A DNA stretch of 14,443 bases, taken from the NCBI GenBank assembly GCA_030635465.1, contig DAOVYU010000002.1, positions 1 to 14,443 of the forward strand. The letters are read 5' to 3'. Origin of the DNA: Bacteroidales bacterium. Lineage in GTDB: Bacteria; Bacteroidota; Bacteroidia; Bacteroidales; JAADJA01. This document shows, piece after piece, positions 7,384 through 14,405 of this stretch (the stretch's first letter is position 1; each line of letters opens with the position of its first letter). The notes beneath the pieces are model-generated. The model was not told the DNA's origin. It did not search any database and saw nothing but the letters and a program-made list of their open reading frames with translations. A program made the translations under genes and the position numbers.

Positions 7384-8337
7384 TTAAAACTCTTTGTGTT
7401 TACGATATTCTTTAAATTTACAAGTCTGACACCGACGATTACTCGCTTCTCGGATTTCAACCCTGAGTTTTCCAGTATGATGAAATGGGCAAATGGTACA
7501 AGGAATGACACCTGCATCAATCCAATCATTTGTATTATGTAATAACCATCCCATGGAAGTAATTATTTGTAGAGGCTTACTAGTACCAAGCCTGAATAGC
7601 TCTGGGGTTTGCAATGATTCATGAGGTGCTCCAGCATACATCAATCGCATGCTGGTCATTGCATCAGAAATACCTCCCGCTGCTTTAACTCCTTTGGATG
7701 CACCTACGACCTCACGCATAATCTGTATATGTTCAGGCATTGCACCATAAGCATCCATTCCAGTTGAGTTTTTGATAAAATGTGCTTTGGATTCTGCAAC
7801 CACCTCAGAAACCTTATACAATTCTGCTTCAGTCAATTCAGCAGATCTGACAATTACTTTAATGTGTTCGCCATCTGCAGCTTCACATATTGCATTGATT
7901 TCTTCAAGGGTATATTTTGGATCCTTTTTAAAACGTCCCACATTAATTACCATATCCAGGTCAATTTTACCCTTTCCCTCTCCCCTGTTTTCTCTGCTCT
8001 TTTTCACGGTATGACTGGTTAACGCAGCTTTCATTTCTATATCCATTTTACCCAGAGGAAAATCTAGAACATAGCATTCCTTTACCGAACTTCTTTTTAG
8101 TAATCCTGGCAAAATATCAACCTCTACTGGATTTACACAAATTGATGCACAGCCAAAATTTTTCGCCCAACCAACCATTTTATTTATTTTGGGTGATTGC
8201 GTATCCGCATTTAAATCAGTTACGTCGAGGAATGAAGCTAGCTTATCCGGGGTAAAACTTTTTACCAACTTATTCATTTTCTCTTTTGAGAATTCAACCA
8301 AGGGGGTTTGAGTTGGAATTTCCTTATCCTGTTTCAT
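7384..8337 (-). CDS. DeoC-like aldolase with C-terminal CxxC-CxxC module
   Basis: Deoxyribose-phosphate aldolase (DeoC) reversibly cleaves 2-deoxyribose 5-phosphate to glyceraldehyde 3-phosphate and acetaldehyde through a lysine Schiff base. Matching motifs are FLDVTDL (36-42), CASICVNP (63-70), VLDFPLG (90-96), LDMVINVG (127-134, proton-relay Asp D128), IKVIVRSAELTE (159-170), FIKNSTGMDAYG (187-198, Schiff-base Lys K189) and GVKAAGG (216-222, K218), so the active site looks complete. Unlike standard DeoC (about 220-260 residues), this 317-residue protein has a basic insertion (about 110-124, KKSRENRGEGKGK) and a C-terminal extension with CTIC (280-283), HH (286-287) and CQTC (303-306), which looks like a zinc ribbon or rubredoxin-like metal site. 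First gene of an operon with the AOR gene. Confidence 0.85.
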   Translation of the reverse strand: MKQDKEIPTQTPLVEFSKEKMNKLVKSFTPDKLASFLDVTDLNADTQSPKINKMVGWAKNFGCASICVNPVEVDILPGLLKRSSVKECYVLDFPLGKMDIEMKAALTSHTVKKSRENRGEGKGKIDLDMVINVGRFKKDPKYTLEEINAICEAADGEHIKVIVRSAELTEAELYKVSEVVAESKAHFIKNSTGMDAYGAMPEHIQIMREVVGASKGVKAAGGISDAMTSMRLMYAGAPHESLQTPELFRLGTSKPLQIITSMGWLLHNTNDWIDAGVIPCTICPFHHTGKLRVEIREASNRRCQTCKFKEYRKHKEF

Positions 8338-8553
8338 AAATTAATGCAATGTTTTTGCTATTCGGAATACTTTTCTTTTTTGAGAATATAAAGATAAAGT
8401 TAAAATTCGTTATTTAGGTTGCCACATGTACAATTCGAACTAAAATTATCTTATTCGAAACATTTATAACAATTATTTGTTAAATTTTGTAAGGAATTGA
8501 TGTTTCAAGCATCTAACTCCAATAATAAACAATCAAACATAAATATTATCAAT

Positions 8554-9354
8554 ATGCAAAAATTGTTATTTACTTTAATTAGCTCGTTTATTGTATTTTC
8601 AATAAATGCCCAAACTTTGTTGGATACAGCAATAAACTTTACAGTAAAAGACACCTATGGTAATACCTTACAGCTTTATGATATTTTGGATGAAGGGAAA
8701 ATCGTTGTGATAGATTTTTTCTCTACCACATGAGGTACTTGCCAGGCGTATGCGCCAGATTTGCAGGCGGCTTACGAAGAGTTTGGATGTAACGATGGAA
8801 ATGTATTTTTCATGGGCATCGATAAAGGAAATACAAATGAAGATGTTGTATACTTTGACGAAACATATGGAATAGAATATCCAGGTGTGAGCGGGCAAGA
8901 TGGTGGAGGAAATGAAGTTCATTTATTGTATGAGGTTCAAGCCACCCCCTCGGTTGTAGTTATACAGCCAGATAGGCTGATTACAGTAAAACAGATATGG
9001 CCTCCTAATTTCAACAACGTAGTGGATAGTGTTTCAACTTCTGGAGGAATTCAACAAAACTGCATGATCACAAGTGTGCAGGAAAGCCAAACTGAGGAAA
9101 TGCTAACAATTGGACCTAATCCGGTGAAGGATTATGCATATTTGCATCTCAACCTTTTGGAAGAAAAAGAAATAGAATTATATATTTATAACCTTACCGG
9201 GAAAAAAATAATGGAGTTCAAACCAACCAATTATACCATTGGAAAATATTATATAAAAGCTGATTTTTCAAATGAACCAGAGGGTTTTTATTTTGTTCAG
9301 GCAGTTGAAAAAGGTAAAGTAGTTTCTACTAAAAAATTGATCTTAACAAGATAA
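8554..9354 (+). CDS. Thioredoxin-like selenoprotein (UGTC) with T9SS C-terminal sorting domain
   Basis: Read through the in-frame TGA at 8731-8733 as selenocysteine, the gene encodes 266 residues, nearly the same as its neighbour (269). The start at 8554 puts a signal peptide first (MQKLLFTLISSFIVFSINAQ); the ATG at 8500 would add 18 hydrophilic residues before it. A thioredoxin/AhpC-type fold follows: VVIDFFSTT, then Sec60-Gly-Thr-Cys63 as a UxxC redox motif, VFFMGI, YGIEYPGVSG, and cis-Pro in ATPSVVV (P132). A T9SS type A sorting domain (about 184-266, IGPNPVKDYAYLHLN to KKLILTR) predicts export and surface anchoring or secretion. The neighbour has CGPC at the same position. A SECIS-like hairpin follows the TGA. 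The alternative is a TGT or TGC to TGA nonsense mutation, which would make two fragments (to 8733, and 8761 onward). The synonymous composition and intact downstream frame argue against that. Confidence 0.8.
8747..8776 (+). promoter_or_regulatory. SECIS-like stem-loop downstream of the in-frame UGA
   Basis: The arms pair as CGTA/UACG, a U-U mismatch, G-C, a bulged G (8770) and CGCC/GGCG, closed by the 9-nt loop AGAUUUGCA (8757-8765). That is nine base pairs in all. The loop begins 23 nt after the UGA and has G as its second base. This fits what is known of bacterial SECIS elements: an apical loop roughly 16-37 nt from the UGA, a loop of 3-14 nt and a G among its first two bases. The 43 nt after the UGA contain 26 G or C in an otherwise AT-rich gene, as expected if an RNA structure constrains codon choice. 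The pairing was worked out by eye. Confidence 0.6.
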
Positions 9355-9364
9355 AATTATTGAT

Positions 9365-10174
9365 ATGGTCATTCGAATATTTTATATTCTTGGATTATTT
9401 ATATTTATAAATACTTATACTATTTCGCAAACACCACTATCAGTTGCTGAGAATTTTAATATTAAAACCCCTGCAGGTGAAACTATTAATCTTTATAATA
9501 TACTGAATGGAGGACAGCACGTGGTGATCGATTTTTTTAATATTACTTGTGGTCCCTGTCAAGTTTTCGCACCTCACATTCAAACGAGTTCTGAACATTT
9601 TGGGAATAATGAGGCAGATGTATTTTTTATGGGGATCAGCTATAGTGGTGATAATAACTTGATTATTCAATGGGATTCAACATATGGAATTACGTACCCC
9701 ACAATCAGCGGTTCCGATGGAGGTGGTGTTAATGTTCATATTGATTATGGAATATTATCTGTTCCCACTATTGTTTTGATCGCACCCAATAAAAATATTA
9801 TTGGTCAATTGTTTCTCCCGGATTATACTCCTTCAACTAATGTGATCGATAGCATGTTAATGGACCATGGACTATTTCCAGTATTTACAGGAGAATACGA
9901 GAATTATTTACCTCATAATTCTAATGTTTCTGTTTATCCAAATCCAATAAGAGAAAGGGCCACCCTGAAATTGGATGTAACACAAGATAGTCACTTGAAA
10001 ATCGAGTTGATCAATATGCTTGGTCGCAAGGTTTATCAAAAAGCAGAAACAGCACTTCAAGAAGGTATGTATTCAATGGAGCTTTCATTTGAAAATATTA
10101 CCAAAGGAATTTATATATTAAATATCAAAGACAATAAGAAGGTAATCTACAATCAAAAAGTAATTATTGAATAG
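9365..10174 (+). CDS. Thioredoxin-like protein (CGPC) with T9SS C-terminal sorting domain
   Basis: Cys paralogue of the preceding selenoprotein, starting 10 bp after its stop, so the two are probably co-transcribed. A signal peptide (about 1-21, ending TYTISQ) is followed by a redoxin domain with VVIDFFNITCGPC (C62, C65), VFFMGI (86-91), YGITYPTISGSDGGG and cis-Pro in SVPTIVLI (P134). A T9SS type A sorting domain occupies about 187-269 (VSVYPNPIRERATLKLD to NQKVIIE). It is predicted to be an extracytoplasmic thiol-disulphide oxidoreductase or peroxiredoxin-like protein exported by T9SS. The partner substrate is unknown. The region after its CGPC codons is AT-rich and shows no hairpin comparable to the one in the Sec gene. 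Confidence 0.9.
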   Translation: MVIRIFYILGLFIFINTYTISQTPLSVAENFNIKTPAGETINLYNILNGGQHVVIDFFNITCGPCQVFAPHIQTSSEHFGNNEADVFFMGISYSGDNNLIIQWDSTYGITYPTISGSDGGGVNVHIDYGILSVPTIVLIAPNKNIIGQLFLPDYTPSTNVIDSMLMDHGLFPVFTGEYENYLPHNSNVSVYPNPIRERATLKLDVTQDSHLKIELINMLGRKVYQKAETALQEGMYSMELSFENITKGIYILNIKDNKKVIYNQKVIIE

Positions 10175-10179
10175 TTATT

Positions 10180-12408
10180 TTAAGTTATATATCTTAAATA
10201 ATCCATCATTAACGTAATCTCGAATTCATCAATTCCAAATTCAAGCAAATACTTTTTATCCTCGTTAAAACTGGCCATAAAAGCTTTTAAATTATTGTCT
10301 TCCCGGTTGAGGGACAATTTATAATTTTTGATTGCAGTTTTTTGATTCCCCAGACACCATTCTACATGCCCAAGGTTCATAAAATCATATTTATTGGCTT
10401 CATTTTTCATTAAACGATCATAGTACTCTTTTGCTTTTTCAAACTTTCCTGTTACAAACAATATCCAAGCTATTGGTCGCAATACTTTTATATTGTCATC
10501 TTCCTGGAATTCAACTTTATAATAATACTCCAATGCCTTTTCTTGTTGGCCCAAATCAAGGTATGAATTACCAATATAGGTTAAGACATAAATATTCTTA
10601 GGTTCTAGCTTCTCGGCTTCCAAATAATACGACAATGATTCTTCATAGTTTTTTAAGTACCTGTTACAAAGTCCCAATTTTTTTAGATTCCAGGCTCTGT
10701 TTGCATCGAATAATTCTGCTTTTTTATAATTATTTAAAGCTTCAGGATAATTTTTCAGTTTTTGATAACAGTATCCTACTTTTTCGAAAATTTCTAAAGA
10801 ATTATCACCTTGCTTATTCAACATTATGTAAACTTCAAGCGCCTGATCAAAATAATTTTTCTCAAATAAAAATTCACCAATATTTCTTAAAATATTTTCA
10901 TCTTTTATGAGAAGTTTAAAAAACTCACAATTATAGAAATCAAGTTTCAGGTTGAATATGTCTGTAAATTCAAATTTTAATGGATGTAATTTGTAAAACC
11001 GGTATAAGTCCTGGATGTATTGGGAATAAATACTTTTTATACTAGTTGATTTATTCAATATGTCATCTTCATTTTGCAATTCCTTGATCCCTTCCAGTTC
11101 AGCATAAAACATTTCAAGCATCATGCTTTTTTGCAACTCTGGCATCAACTGAATATTTAGACAAAATGAATATTTATCTGAATTACACATAAAAAAAGAA
11201 TTAGCCAATCCATCTAAGAATAGATCGGAATCAAAATTCTCCTGTTCATTATTCAAAATTTCATTTATCTCAAAATTATCTTTATGAAAAGGACGAAACC
11301 AATTTGTTACCTCATTAAAAAACTCGAAATGTTTAAGTCTTGAAAATGCACTCATAAATACATCTGCTCCTTCCATTTGTAGCTTGGATATTTCCTGAAG
11401 CTTATCAAGTAAATCAGGAGCATCTTCAAACACCCTCTCCCAGTCTGGATTTTTATCTTCTGTAAAATCATCAGAAAACATATTTTCCAAATCAAGTTTA
11501 TCTTTTAAAACTGGCTGAAACTTGACCATTTCTGGCAATATTTCATCTTCCAACTTTTTGGTAATTTTTTCAGTTTCCTTTGATTTTAAAAGTTGAATGG
11601 TTACAAGTTCAATTTGTTGTTGGATATCTTCATTGGCACCCAATGATTCAATTTTATCACGTAATTCAGGATAGAAAGGGATCCGTCGGTTATAAATATA
11701 CAAATTGAGGAACAGGCCAACCAGTGCACGTTGCCTTACCTGATTTTCTTCGTTAAAAGAATAATCAATTAAGAGTTCAATCTTTTTTACGTCAAAACAC
11801 CTGATAGAACTTAATGTTAATGCACTAATAATAATCGCTTGTTCATACCATGAAAAATTTTTTGCTTCCCATATTGAATTCACCAATTTAATATCAGTAT
11901 CTTTAAATTTATCAGTTAACCATATTAAATTAAAGATCTTAACAAGTACTTCCTGATGTTTTTGATATTCTTCTTTTTTATCAGTTAATGTTTCAAGACT
12001 CCCTTTTAGTACCTCCGAAAGCTCCTTATCAAATGCCAGGTCCTCAATACTGTTAATTGCTGCTTCTTTTATCTGTTTTGATTCAATCTCTATTTTCTTT
12101 TTTAACTGATAAATATATTGATCACTTACATCAAGATATGCCGATTGTAAAGATAAATCTGCCAGTTCAATTACCGATACCAATAAATGGGTATAGATTT
12201 TTTCTCTTTCAGGATCATTAACACCCTCAACACTGTATTTTAACAAATTTTCATAGGTCTCATCAAATGATTCGTATTGAGAAATAAAGTCTCCTTTACG
12301 TGATTGAATAACCAGATCCTTTAAACCATCTAAGGCATCTTTCAACTTTTTATCGTATACAAAGTTGATAACGCGATGATAATTCCTCTCTAAACTTTTT
12401 CTATCCAT
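10180..12408 (-). CDS. Large tetratricopeptide-repeat protein (742 aa)
   Basis: No signal peptide or membrane span is seen, so it is probably cytoplasmic. The N-terminal about 500 residues are mostly charged alpha-helical sequence without a family I can name. The C-terminal about 230 residues hold at least five TPR units (about 510-705) with the usual spacing, for example YFDQALEVY, NYPEALNNYKKAELFD, NYEESLSYYLEAEKLEP, QQEKALEYYYKVE, KFEKAKEYYDRLM and NQKTAIKNYKLSL. It ends in a conserved-looking tail (FGIDEFEITLMMDYLRYIT). TPRs mediate protein-protein contacts; the partner is not evident. Its stop lies 5 bp from the convergent thioredoxin-like gene, and a promoter lies at 12462-12488. Confidence 0.88.
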   Translation of the reverse strand: MDRKSLERNYHRVINFVYDKKLKDALDGLKDLVIQSRKGDFISQYESFDETYENLLKYSVEGVNDPEREKIYTHLLVSVIELADLSLQSAYLDVSDQYIYQLKKKIEIESKQIKEAAINSIEDLAFDKELSEVLKGSLETLTDKKEEYQKHQEVLVKIFNLIWLTDKFKDTDIKLVNSIWEAKNFSWYEQAIIISALTLSSIRCFDVKKIELLIDYSFNEENQVRQRALVGLFLNLYIYNRRIPFYPELRDKIESLGANEDIQQQIELVTIQLLKSKETEKITKKLEDEILPEMVKFQPVLKDKLDLENMFSDDFTEDKNPDWERVFEDAPDLLDKLQEISKLQMEGADVFMSAFSRLKHFEFFNEVTNWFRPFHKDNFEINEILNNEQENFDSDLFLDGLANSFFMCNSDKYSFCLNIQLMPELQKSMMLEMFYAELEGIKELQNEDDILNKSTSIKSIYSQYIQDLYRFYKLHPLKFEFTDIFNLKLDFYNCEFFKLLIKDENILRNIGEFLFEKNYFDQALEVYIMLNKQGDNSLEIFEKVGYCYQKLKNYPEALNNYKKAELFDANRAWNLKKLGLCNRYLKNYEESLSYYLEAEKLEPKNIYVLTYIGNSYLDLGQQEKALEYYYKVEFQEDDNIKVLRPIAWILFVTGKFEKAKEYYDRLMKNEANKYDFMNLGHVEWCLGNQKTAIKNYKLSLNREDNNLKAFMASFNEDKKYLLEFGIDEFEITLMMDYLRYIT

Positions 12409-12461
12409 TGTTATTGAGAAATAAAATTTTATTAAAGCAGTTTATTGATATTTAATAGTTT

Positions 12462-12488
12462 CAAATGTAATTACCTAATCAATTACAA
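12462..12488 (-). promoter_or_regulatory. Bacteroidota-type promoter for the TPR gene
   Basis: Minus-strand TACATTTG (complement of 12462-12469) matches TAnnTTTG, with TTG (complement of 12486-12488) 16 nt upstream, the same spacing as the M48 gene promoter. The implied leader is about 45 nt. The -33 element overlaps the 3' end of the decayed frame at 12475-12714. Confidence 0.48.
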
Positions 12489-12714
12489 GTAAATCCCCAC
12501 TCACAGTTGCTGAGTATATATTGGGTGCCTGAAAATAAATTGTTAAATAATCCGAGGCAGTTTGCACAATATTTATACTAACATCAACATCATTAACTTC
12601 TGCATTATTTTTAAGATTAATGAAATCGCCTATACCTGTATATTCATCTATTCAGGATTCAAATGTACACTCTGTACAATTTTTCCAACCATCAGCATTT
12701 TCTTTGTTACTATT
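12475..12714 (-). pseudogene. Decayed reading frame, C-terminal remnant of an unknown secreted-type protein
   Basis: On the minus strand one frame reads as plausible protein for about 80 codons but is broken by TGA (complement of 12652-12654). Before the stop it reads GWKNCTECTFES. After it comes IDEYTGIGDFINLKNNAEVN and on through YLTIYFQAPNIYSATVSG to LLVID and a TAG at 12475-12477. A further in-frame TGA (12715-12717) and a TAA close the frame upstream, and no start codon fits. The first TGA could come from a Trp codon (FES-W-IDEY). The alternating hydrophobic pattern suggests a beta-rich exported protein. I do not recognise the family. This remnant is the main content of the 430-bp stretch from 12409 to 12838, which holds no intact gene. 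Confidence 0.42.
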
Positions 12715-12740
12715 TCAAGCCAAAAAAATAAAACTTTATG

Positions 12741-12748
12741 TACTTTTG
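12741..12748 (+). promoter_or_regulatory. Candidate -7 box for the small lipoprotein gene
   Basis: TACTTTTG matches TAnnTTTG and lies inside a GTAC-TTTT-GTAC inverted repeat (12739-12752 region), about 90 nt before the lipoprotein start. No clear -33 element is seen. Confidence 0.35.
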
Positions 12749-12841
12749 TACTAACTGACAAGGATCCCACTATAACTTAACTATTGTCAAAGATAACAAT
12801 AATTATGGCATAGTTATTTCTTGCTATATTGAAAAAATATG

Positions 12842-13252
12842 ATGAAATCAGTCAAATTAATTAGTTTTTTACTTTTTACACTATTTATTTTTTCATGTAC
12901 TGAAGAGTCAGATATCTTCAATCCGGTGGATGATCGTGATGCGTTTTTAGGAACATGGAATGTAGATGAAACCTGTAACCGAATACCATATCAGGTCACC
13001 ATTGTCAAAGATCCAACAAACAGCAGCCAGGTTATTATTACAAATTTCTGGTTGATTGGTCCAGATGAAAAAGCTCCTTATGCAATTGTTGCAGGTAATA
13101 GCATTGTAATACCCCAACAAAATATTTACAATAATGAAAAAACCATTGTTAAGGGATCTGGAATACTGAACAAAAATATAATTGAATGGGAATACACCGT
13201 GAATGATGGAGCAGATTTGTATACATGTATTGCTACTTATGAGAAAATTTAA
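12842..13252 (+). CDS. Small lipoprotein, lipocalin-like, function unknown
   Basis: About 136 residues. The N-terminus (MKSVKLISFLLFTLFIFSC) is a lipoprotein signal ending in a lipobox Cys, so the mature protein is predicted to be lipid-anchored in the envelope. Two adjacent ATGs (12839 and 12842) are both possible starts, and the choice changes one residue. The mature part begins with an acidic stretch and continues DAFLGTWNVDETC, then YQVTIVKDPTNSSQVIITNF and an alternating beta pattern to the end (IEWEYTVNDGADLYTCIATY). This layout matches the many small lipocalin-like or beta-barrel lipoproteins of Bacteroidota. Two Cys in the mature chain may form a disulphide. Its stop abuts the stop of the convergent DUF4296 gene with no spacer. 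Confidence 0.8.
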   Translation: MKSVKLISFLLFTLFIFSCTEESDIFNPVDDRDAFLGTWNVDETCNRIPYQVTIVKDPTNSSQVIITNFWLIGPDEKAPYAIVAGNSIVIPQQNIYNNEKTIVKGSGILNKNIIEWEYTVNDGADLYTCIATYEKI

Positions 13253-13609
13253 CTATTCTTTTTCAATTTCGCCCTGCATTTTACTCAGCTTTGTGATTGC
13301 TTCTGCATAAATTCCATCCATTACTTTTAAATCATGTGCATAATAATTGAAACTTGCATCAAATCTTTCGCGCGTAATGTTATATTTTTCCATAATGGAG
13401 TTATGAAGATAATATTTGGTAGAATCTAGATCTTTAGAATTCTTTTTTTGTTTTTTTACCATTATCGCATCATATATCAATAAGTCTACAACAATATCAA
13501 CCATCTGATCCTGAGAAATCAAATTCTCTGGAGGTATAACAACCGTTTCAATTTTTTGGGTGCATCCGAAAAATAACAGAAGAGATAATATATATAAAAC
13601 TAATCTCAT
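13253..13609 (-). CDS. DUF4296-family lipoprotein
   Basis: A 118-residue protein with a lipoprotein signal (MRLVLYILSLLLFFGC). The conserved DUF4296 pattern follows: IPPENLISQDQMVDIVVDLLIYDA, then the helix ending YNITRERFDASFNYYAHD and LKVMDGIYAEAITKL. DUF4296 proteins are small, helical, Bacteroidota-specific envelope lipoproteins of unknown function. The ATG overlaps the stop of the upstream OmpH-like gene by 4 nt (ATGA), so the two are translationally coupled and probably act in the same envelope process. Confidence 0.84.
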   Translation of the reverse strand: MRLVLYILSLLLFFGCTQKIETVVIPPENLISQDQMVDIVVDLLIYDAIMVKKQKKNSKDLDSTKYYLHNSIMEKYNITRERFDASFNYYAHDLKVMDGIYAEAITKLSKMQGEIEKE

Positions 13610-14250
13610 TCAGCAGGAGCATAGCGTGCATTATACTCTATATTAAGCCCTTCCAACACTGGCTGAGTAATATCAAAAGTGTCTTTAGCCAGAATTAAAT
13701 TCCCAGCAGTATTATAACTCAATATATAATCGTAATTGTACTTATTATTTAATCTGGCAACAAAATTTCTCACACTATCTAACAAAATCAAATTCATATT
13801 ATATTCTTTTTGAGCCAATTCCGAAGTGTATTGTTCCTGTAATTCCATCAATTCCTGCTGTTTAACCATGAGCTGGTCATAAATTACCTGTGCACTTTGT
13901 TCTGATATAGATTGCGATTGAACCTGTTCCTGAAAATATTGAGCATCCTGTTCATACGCCTTCTGTTTTGCTGCAAAATCAACATCTTTTTGCTGACGAT
14001 CCCTATTGAGCTGTGTTGCCAGTTTATCAACCAGCAAATATTTTTCCAATATCAAATCTGAATTGATAAAAACAATTGAACTGGTTCCAGTTGACGGTAC
14101 CGGTAAAGCCAATACATTTGGCTGTTCTGCTGGTTCATCTTTGTCAGAGAATTCCAATACAAATAAAATTACCAATCCAATAATGGCTATCACACTTAAT
14201 ATTAAACTAATGATAACCGGATTTTTTGTGTTACTGTTTTCTTGTGTCAT
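13606..14250 (-). CDS. OmpH/Skp-like envelope protein with N-terminal membrane anchor
   Basis: I place the start at the ATG complementary to 14248-14250 (214 residues). The frame is open to a TTG further upstream, but that would fall at the promoter. The N-terminus (MTQENSNTKN) is followed by one strong membrane span (about 11-33, PVIISLILSVIAIIGLVILF), more like an uncleaved anchor than a classical signal peptide. After a Pro-rich linker comes SIVFINSDLILEKYLLVDKL, typical of the OmpH/Skp start, then a long Gln/Glu-rich coiled coil (about 80-150), and the returning strand-forming segment YDYILSYNTAGNLILAKD. Skp-type proteins are trimeric periplasmic chaperones for outer-membrane proteins. 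A membrane-tethered version is plausible here. Coupled to the downstream DUF4296 gene. Confidence 0.85.
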   Translation of the reverse strand: MTQENSNTKNPVIISLILSVIAIIGLVILFVLEFSDKDEPAEQPNVLALPVPSTGTSSIVFINSDLILEKYLLVDKLATQLNRDRQQKDVDFAAKQKAYEQDAQYFQEQVQSQSISEQSAQVIYDQLMVKQQELMELQEQYTSELAQKEYNMNLILLDSVRNFVARLNNKYNYDYILSYNTAGNLILAKDTFDITQPVLEGLNIEYNARYAPAE

Positions 14251-14307
14251 GATCAACTTGTTAATAATAAAAGACCTAACAATTTCTTGCTGGTCTTTAA
14301 TTTCATG

Positions 14308-14334
14308 CAAAACTAATTTATTTTTCGTTACAAA
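14308..14334 (-). promoter_or_regulatory. Bacteroidota-type promoter for the ompH-like/DUF4296 operon
   Basis: Minus-strand TAGTTTTG (complement of 14308-14315) matches TAnnTTTG, with TTTG (complement of 14331-14334) 15 nt upstream. A transcript starting near 14301 gives a leader of about 50 nt before the ATG at 14250 and would exclude the TTG at 14310 as a start. Confidence 0.48.
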
Positions 14335-14384
14335 TCATTCAAGTAATTAGCTTGATTTCAAAATTTTTCTATCCAAATGAAACT

Positions 14385-14405
14385 CCCCGCCGCAGAGCAG
14401 CGGGG
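14385..14405. repeat. GC-rich hairpin, possible dispersed palindromic repeat
   Basis: CCCCGC (14385-14390) and GCGGGG (14400-14405) form a 6-bp all-GC stem, with two more GC pairs possible inside the 9-nt loop (CGCAGAGCA). It stands out in AT-rich surroundings and has no T tract on either side, so it is not a standard intrinsic terminator. The flank to the window edge (14406-14443) codes for nothing I can identify. It may be a REP-like element copied elsewhere in the genome. Confidence 0.5.

Noticed and set aside
8731..8733. TGA read as tryptophan through a changed genetic code.
   Set aside because: Other genes in the window end properly with TGA (glnA, the small secreted gene, the ompH-like gene), Trp is encoded by TGG throughout, and the position aligns with a catalytic Cys, not Trp.
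8745..8756. Alternative short hairpin GGCG-TATG-CGCC after the UGA as the SECIS.
   Set aside because: Only four pairs with a tetraloop lacking an early G. It competes with the longer nine-pair hairpin at 8747-8776, which fits the known SECIS spacing and loop rules better.
12562..12780. Open frame on the plus strand (72 codons) in the intergenic stretch.
   Set aside because: Composition rich in Ile, Thr, Cys and Phe with no domain, and antisense to a better coding-like frame on the minus strand. It ends within the promoter region of the lipoprotein gene.
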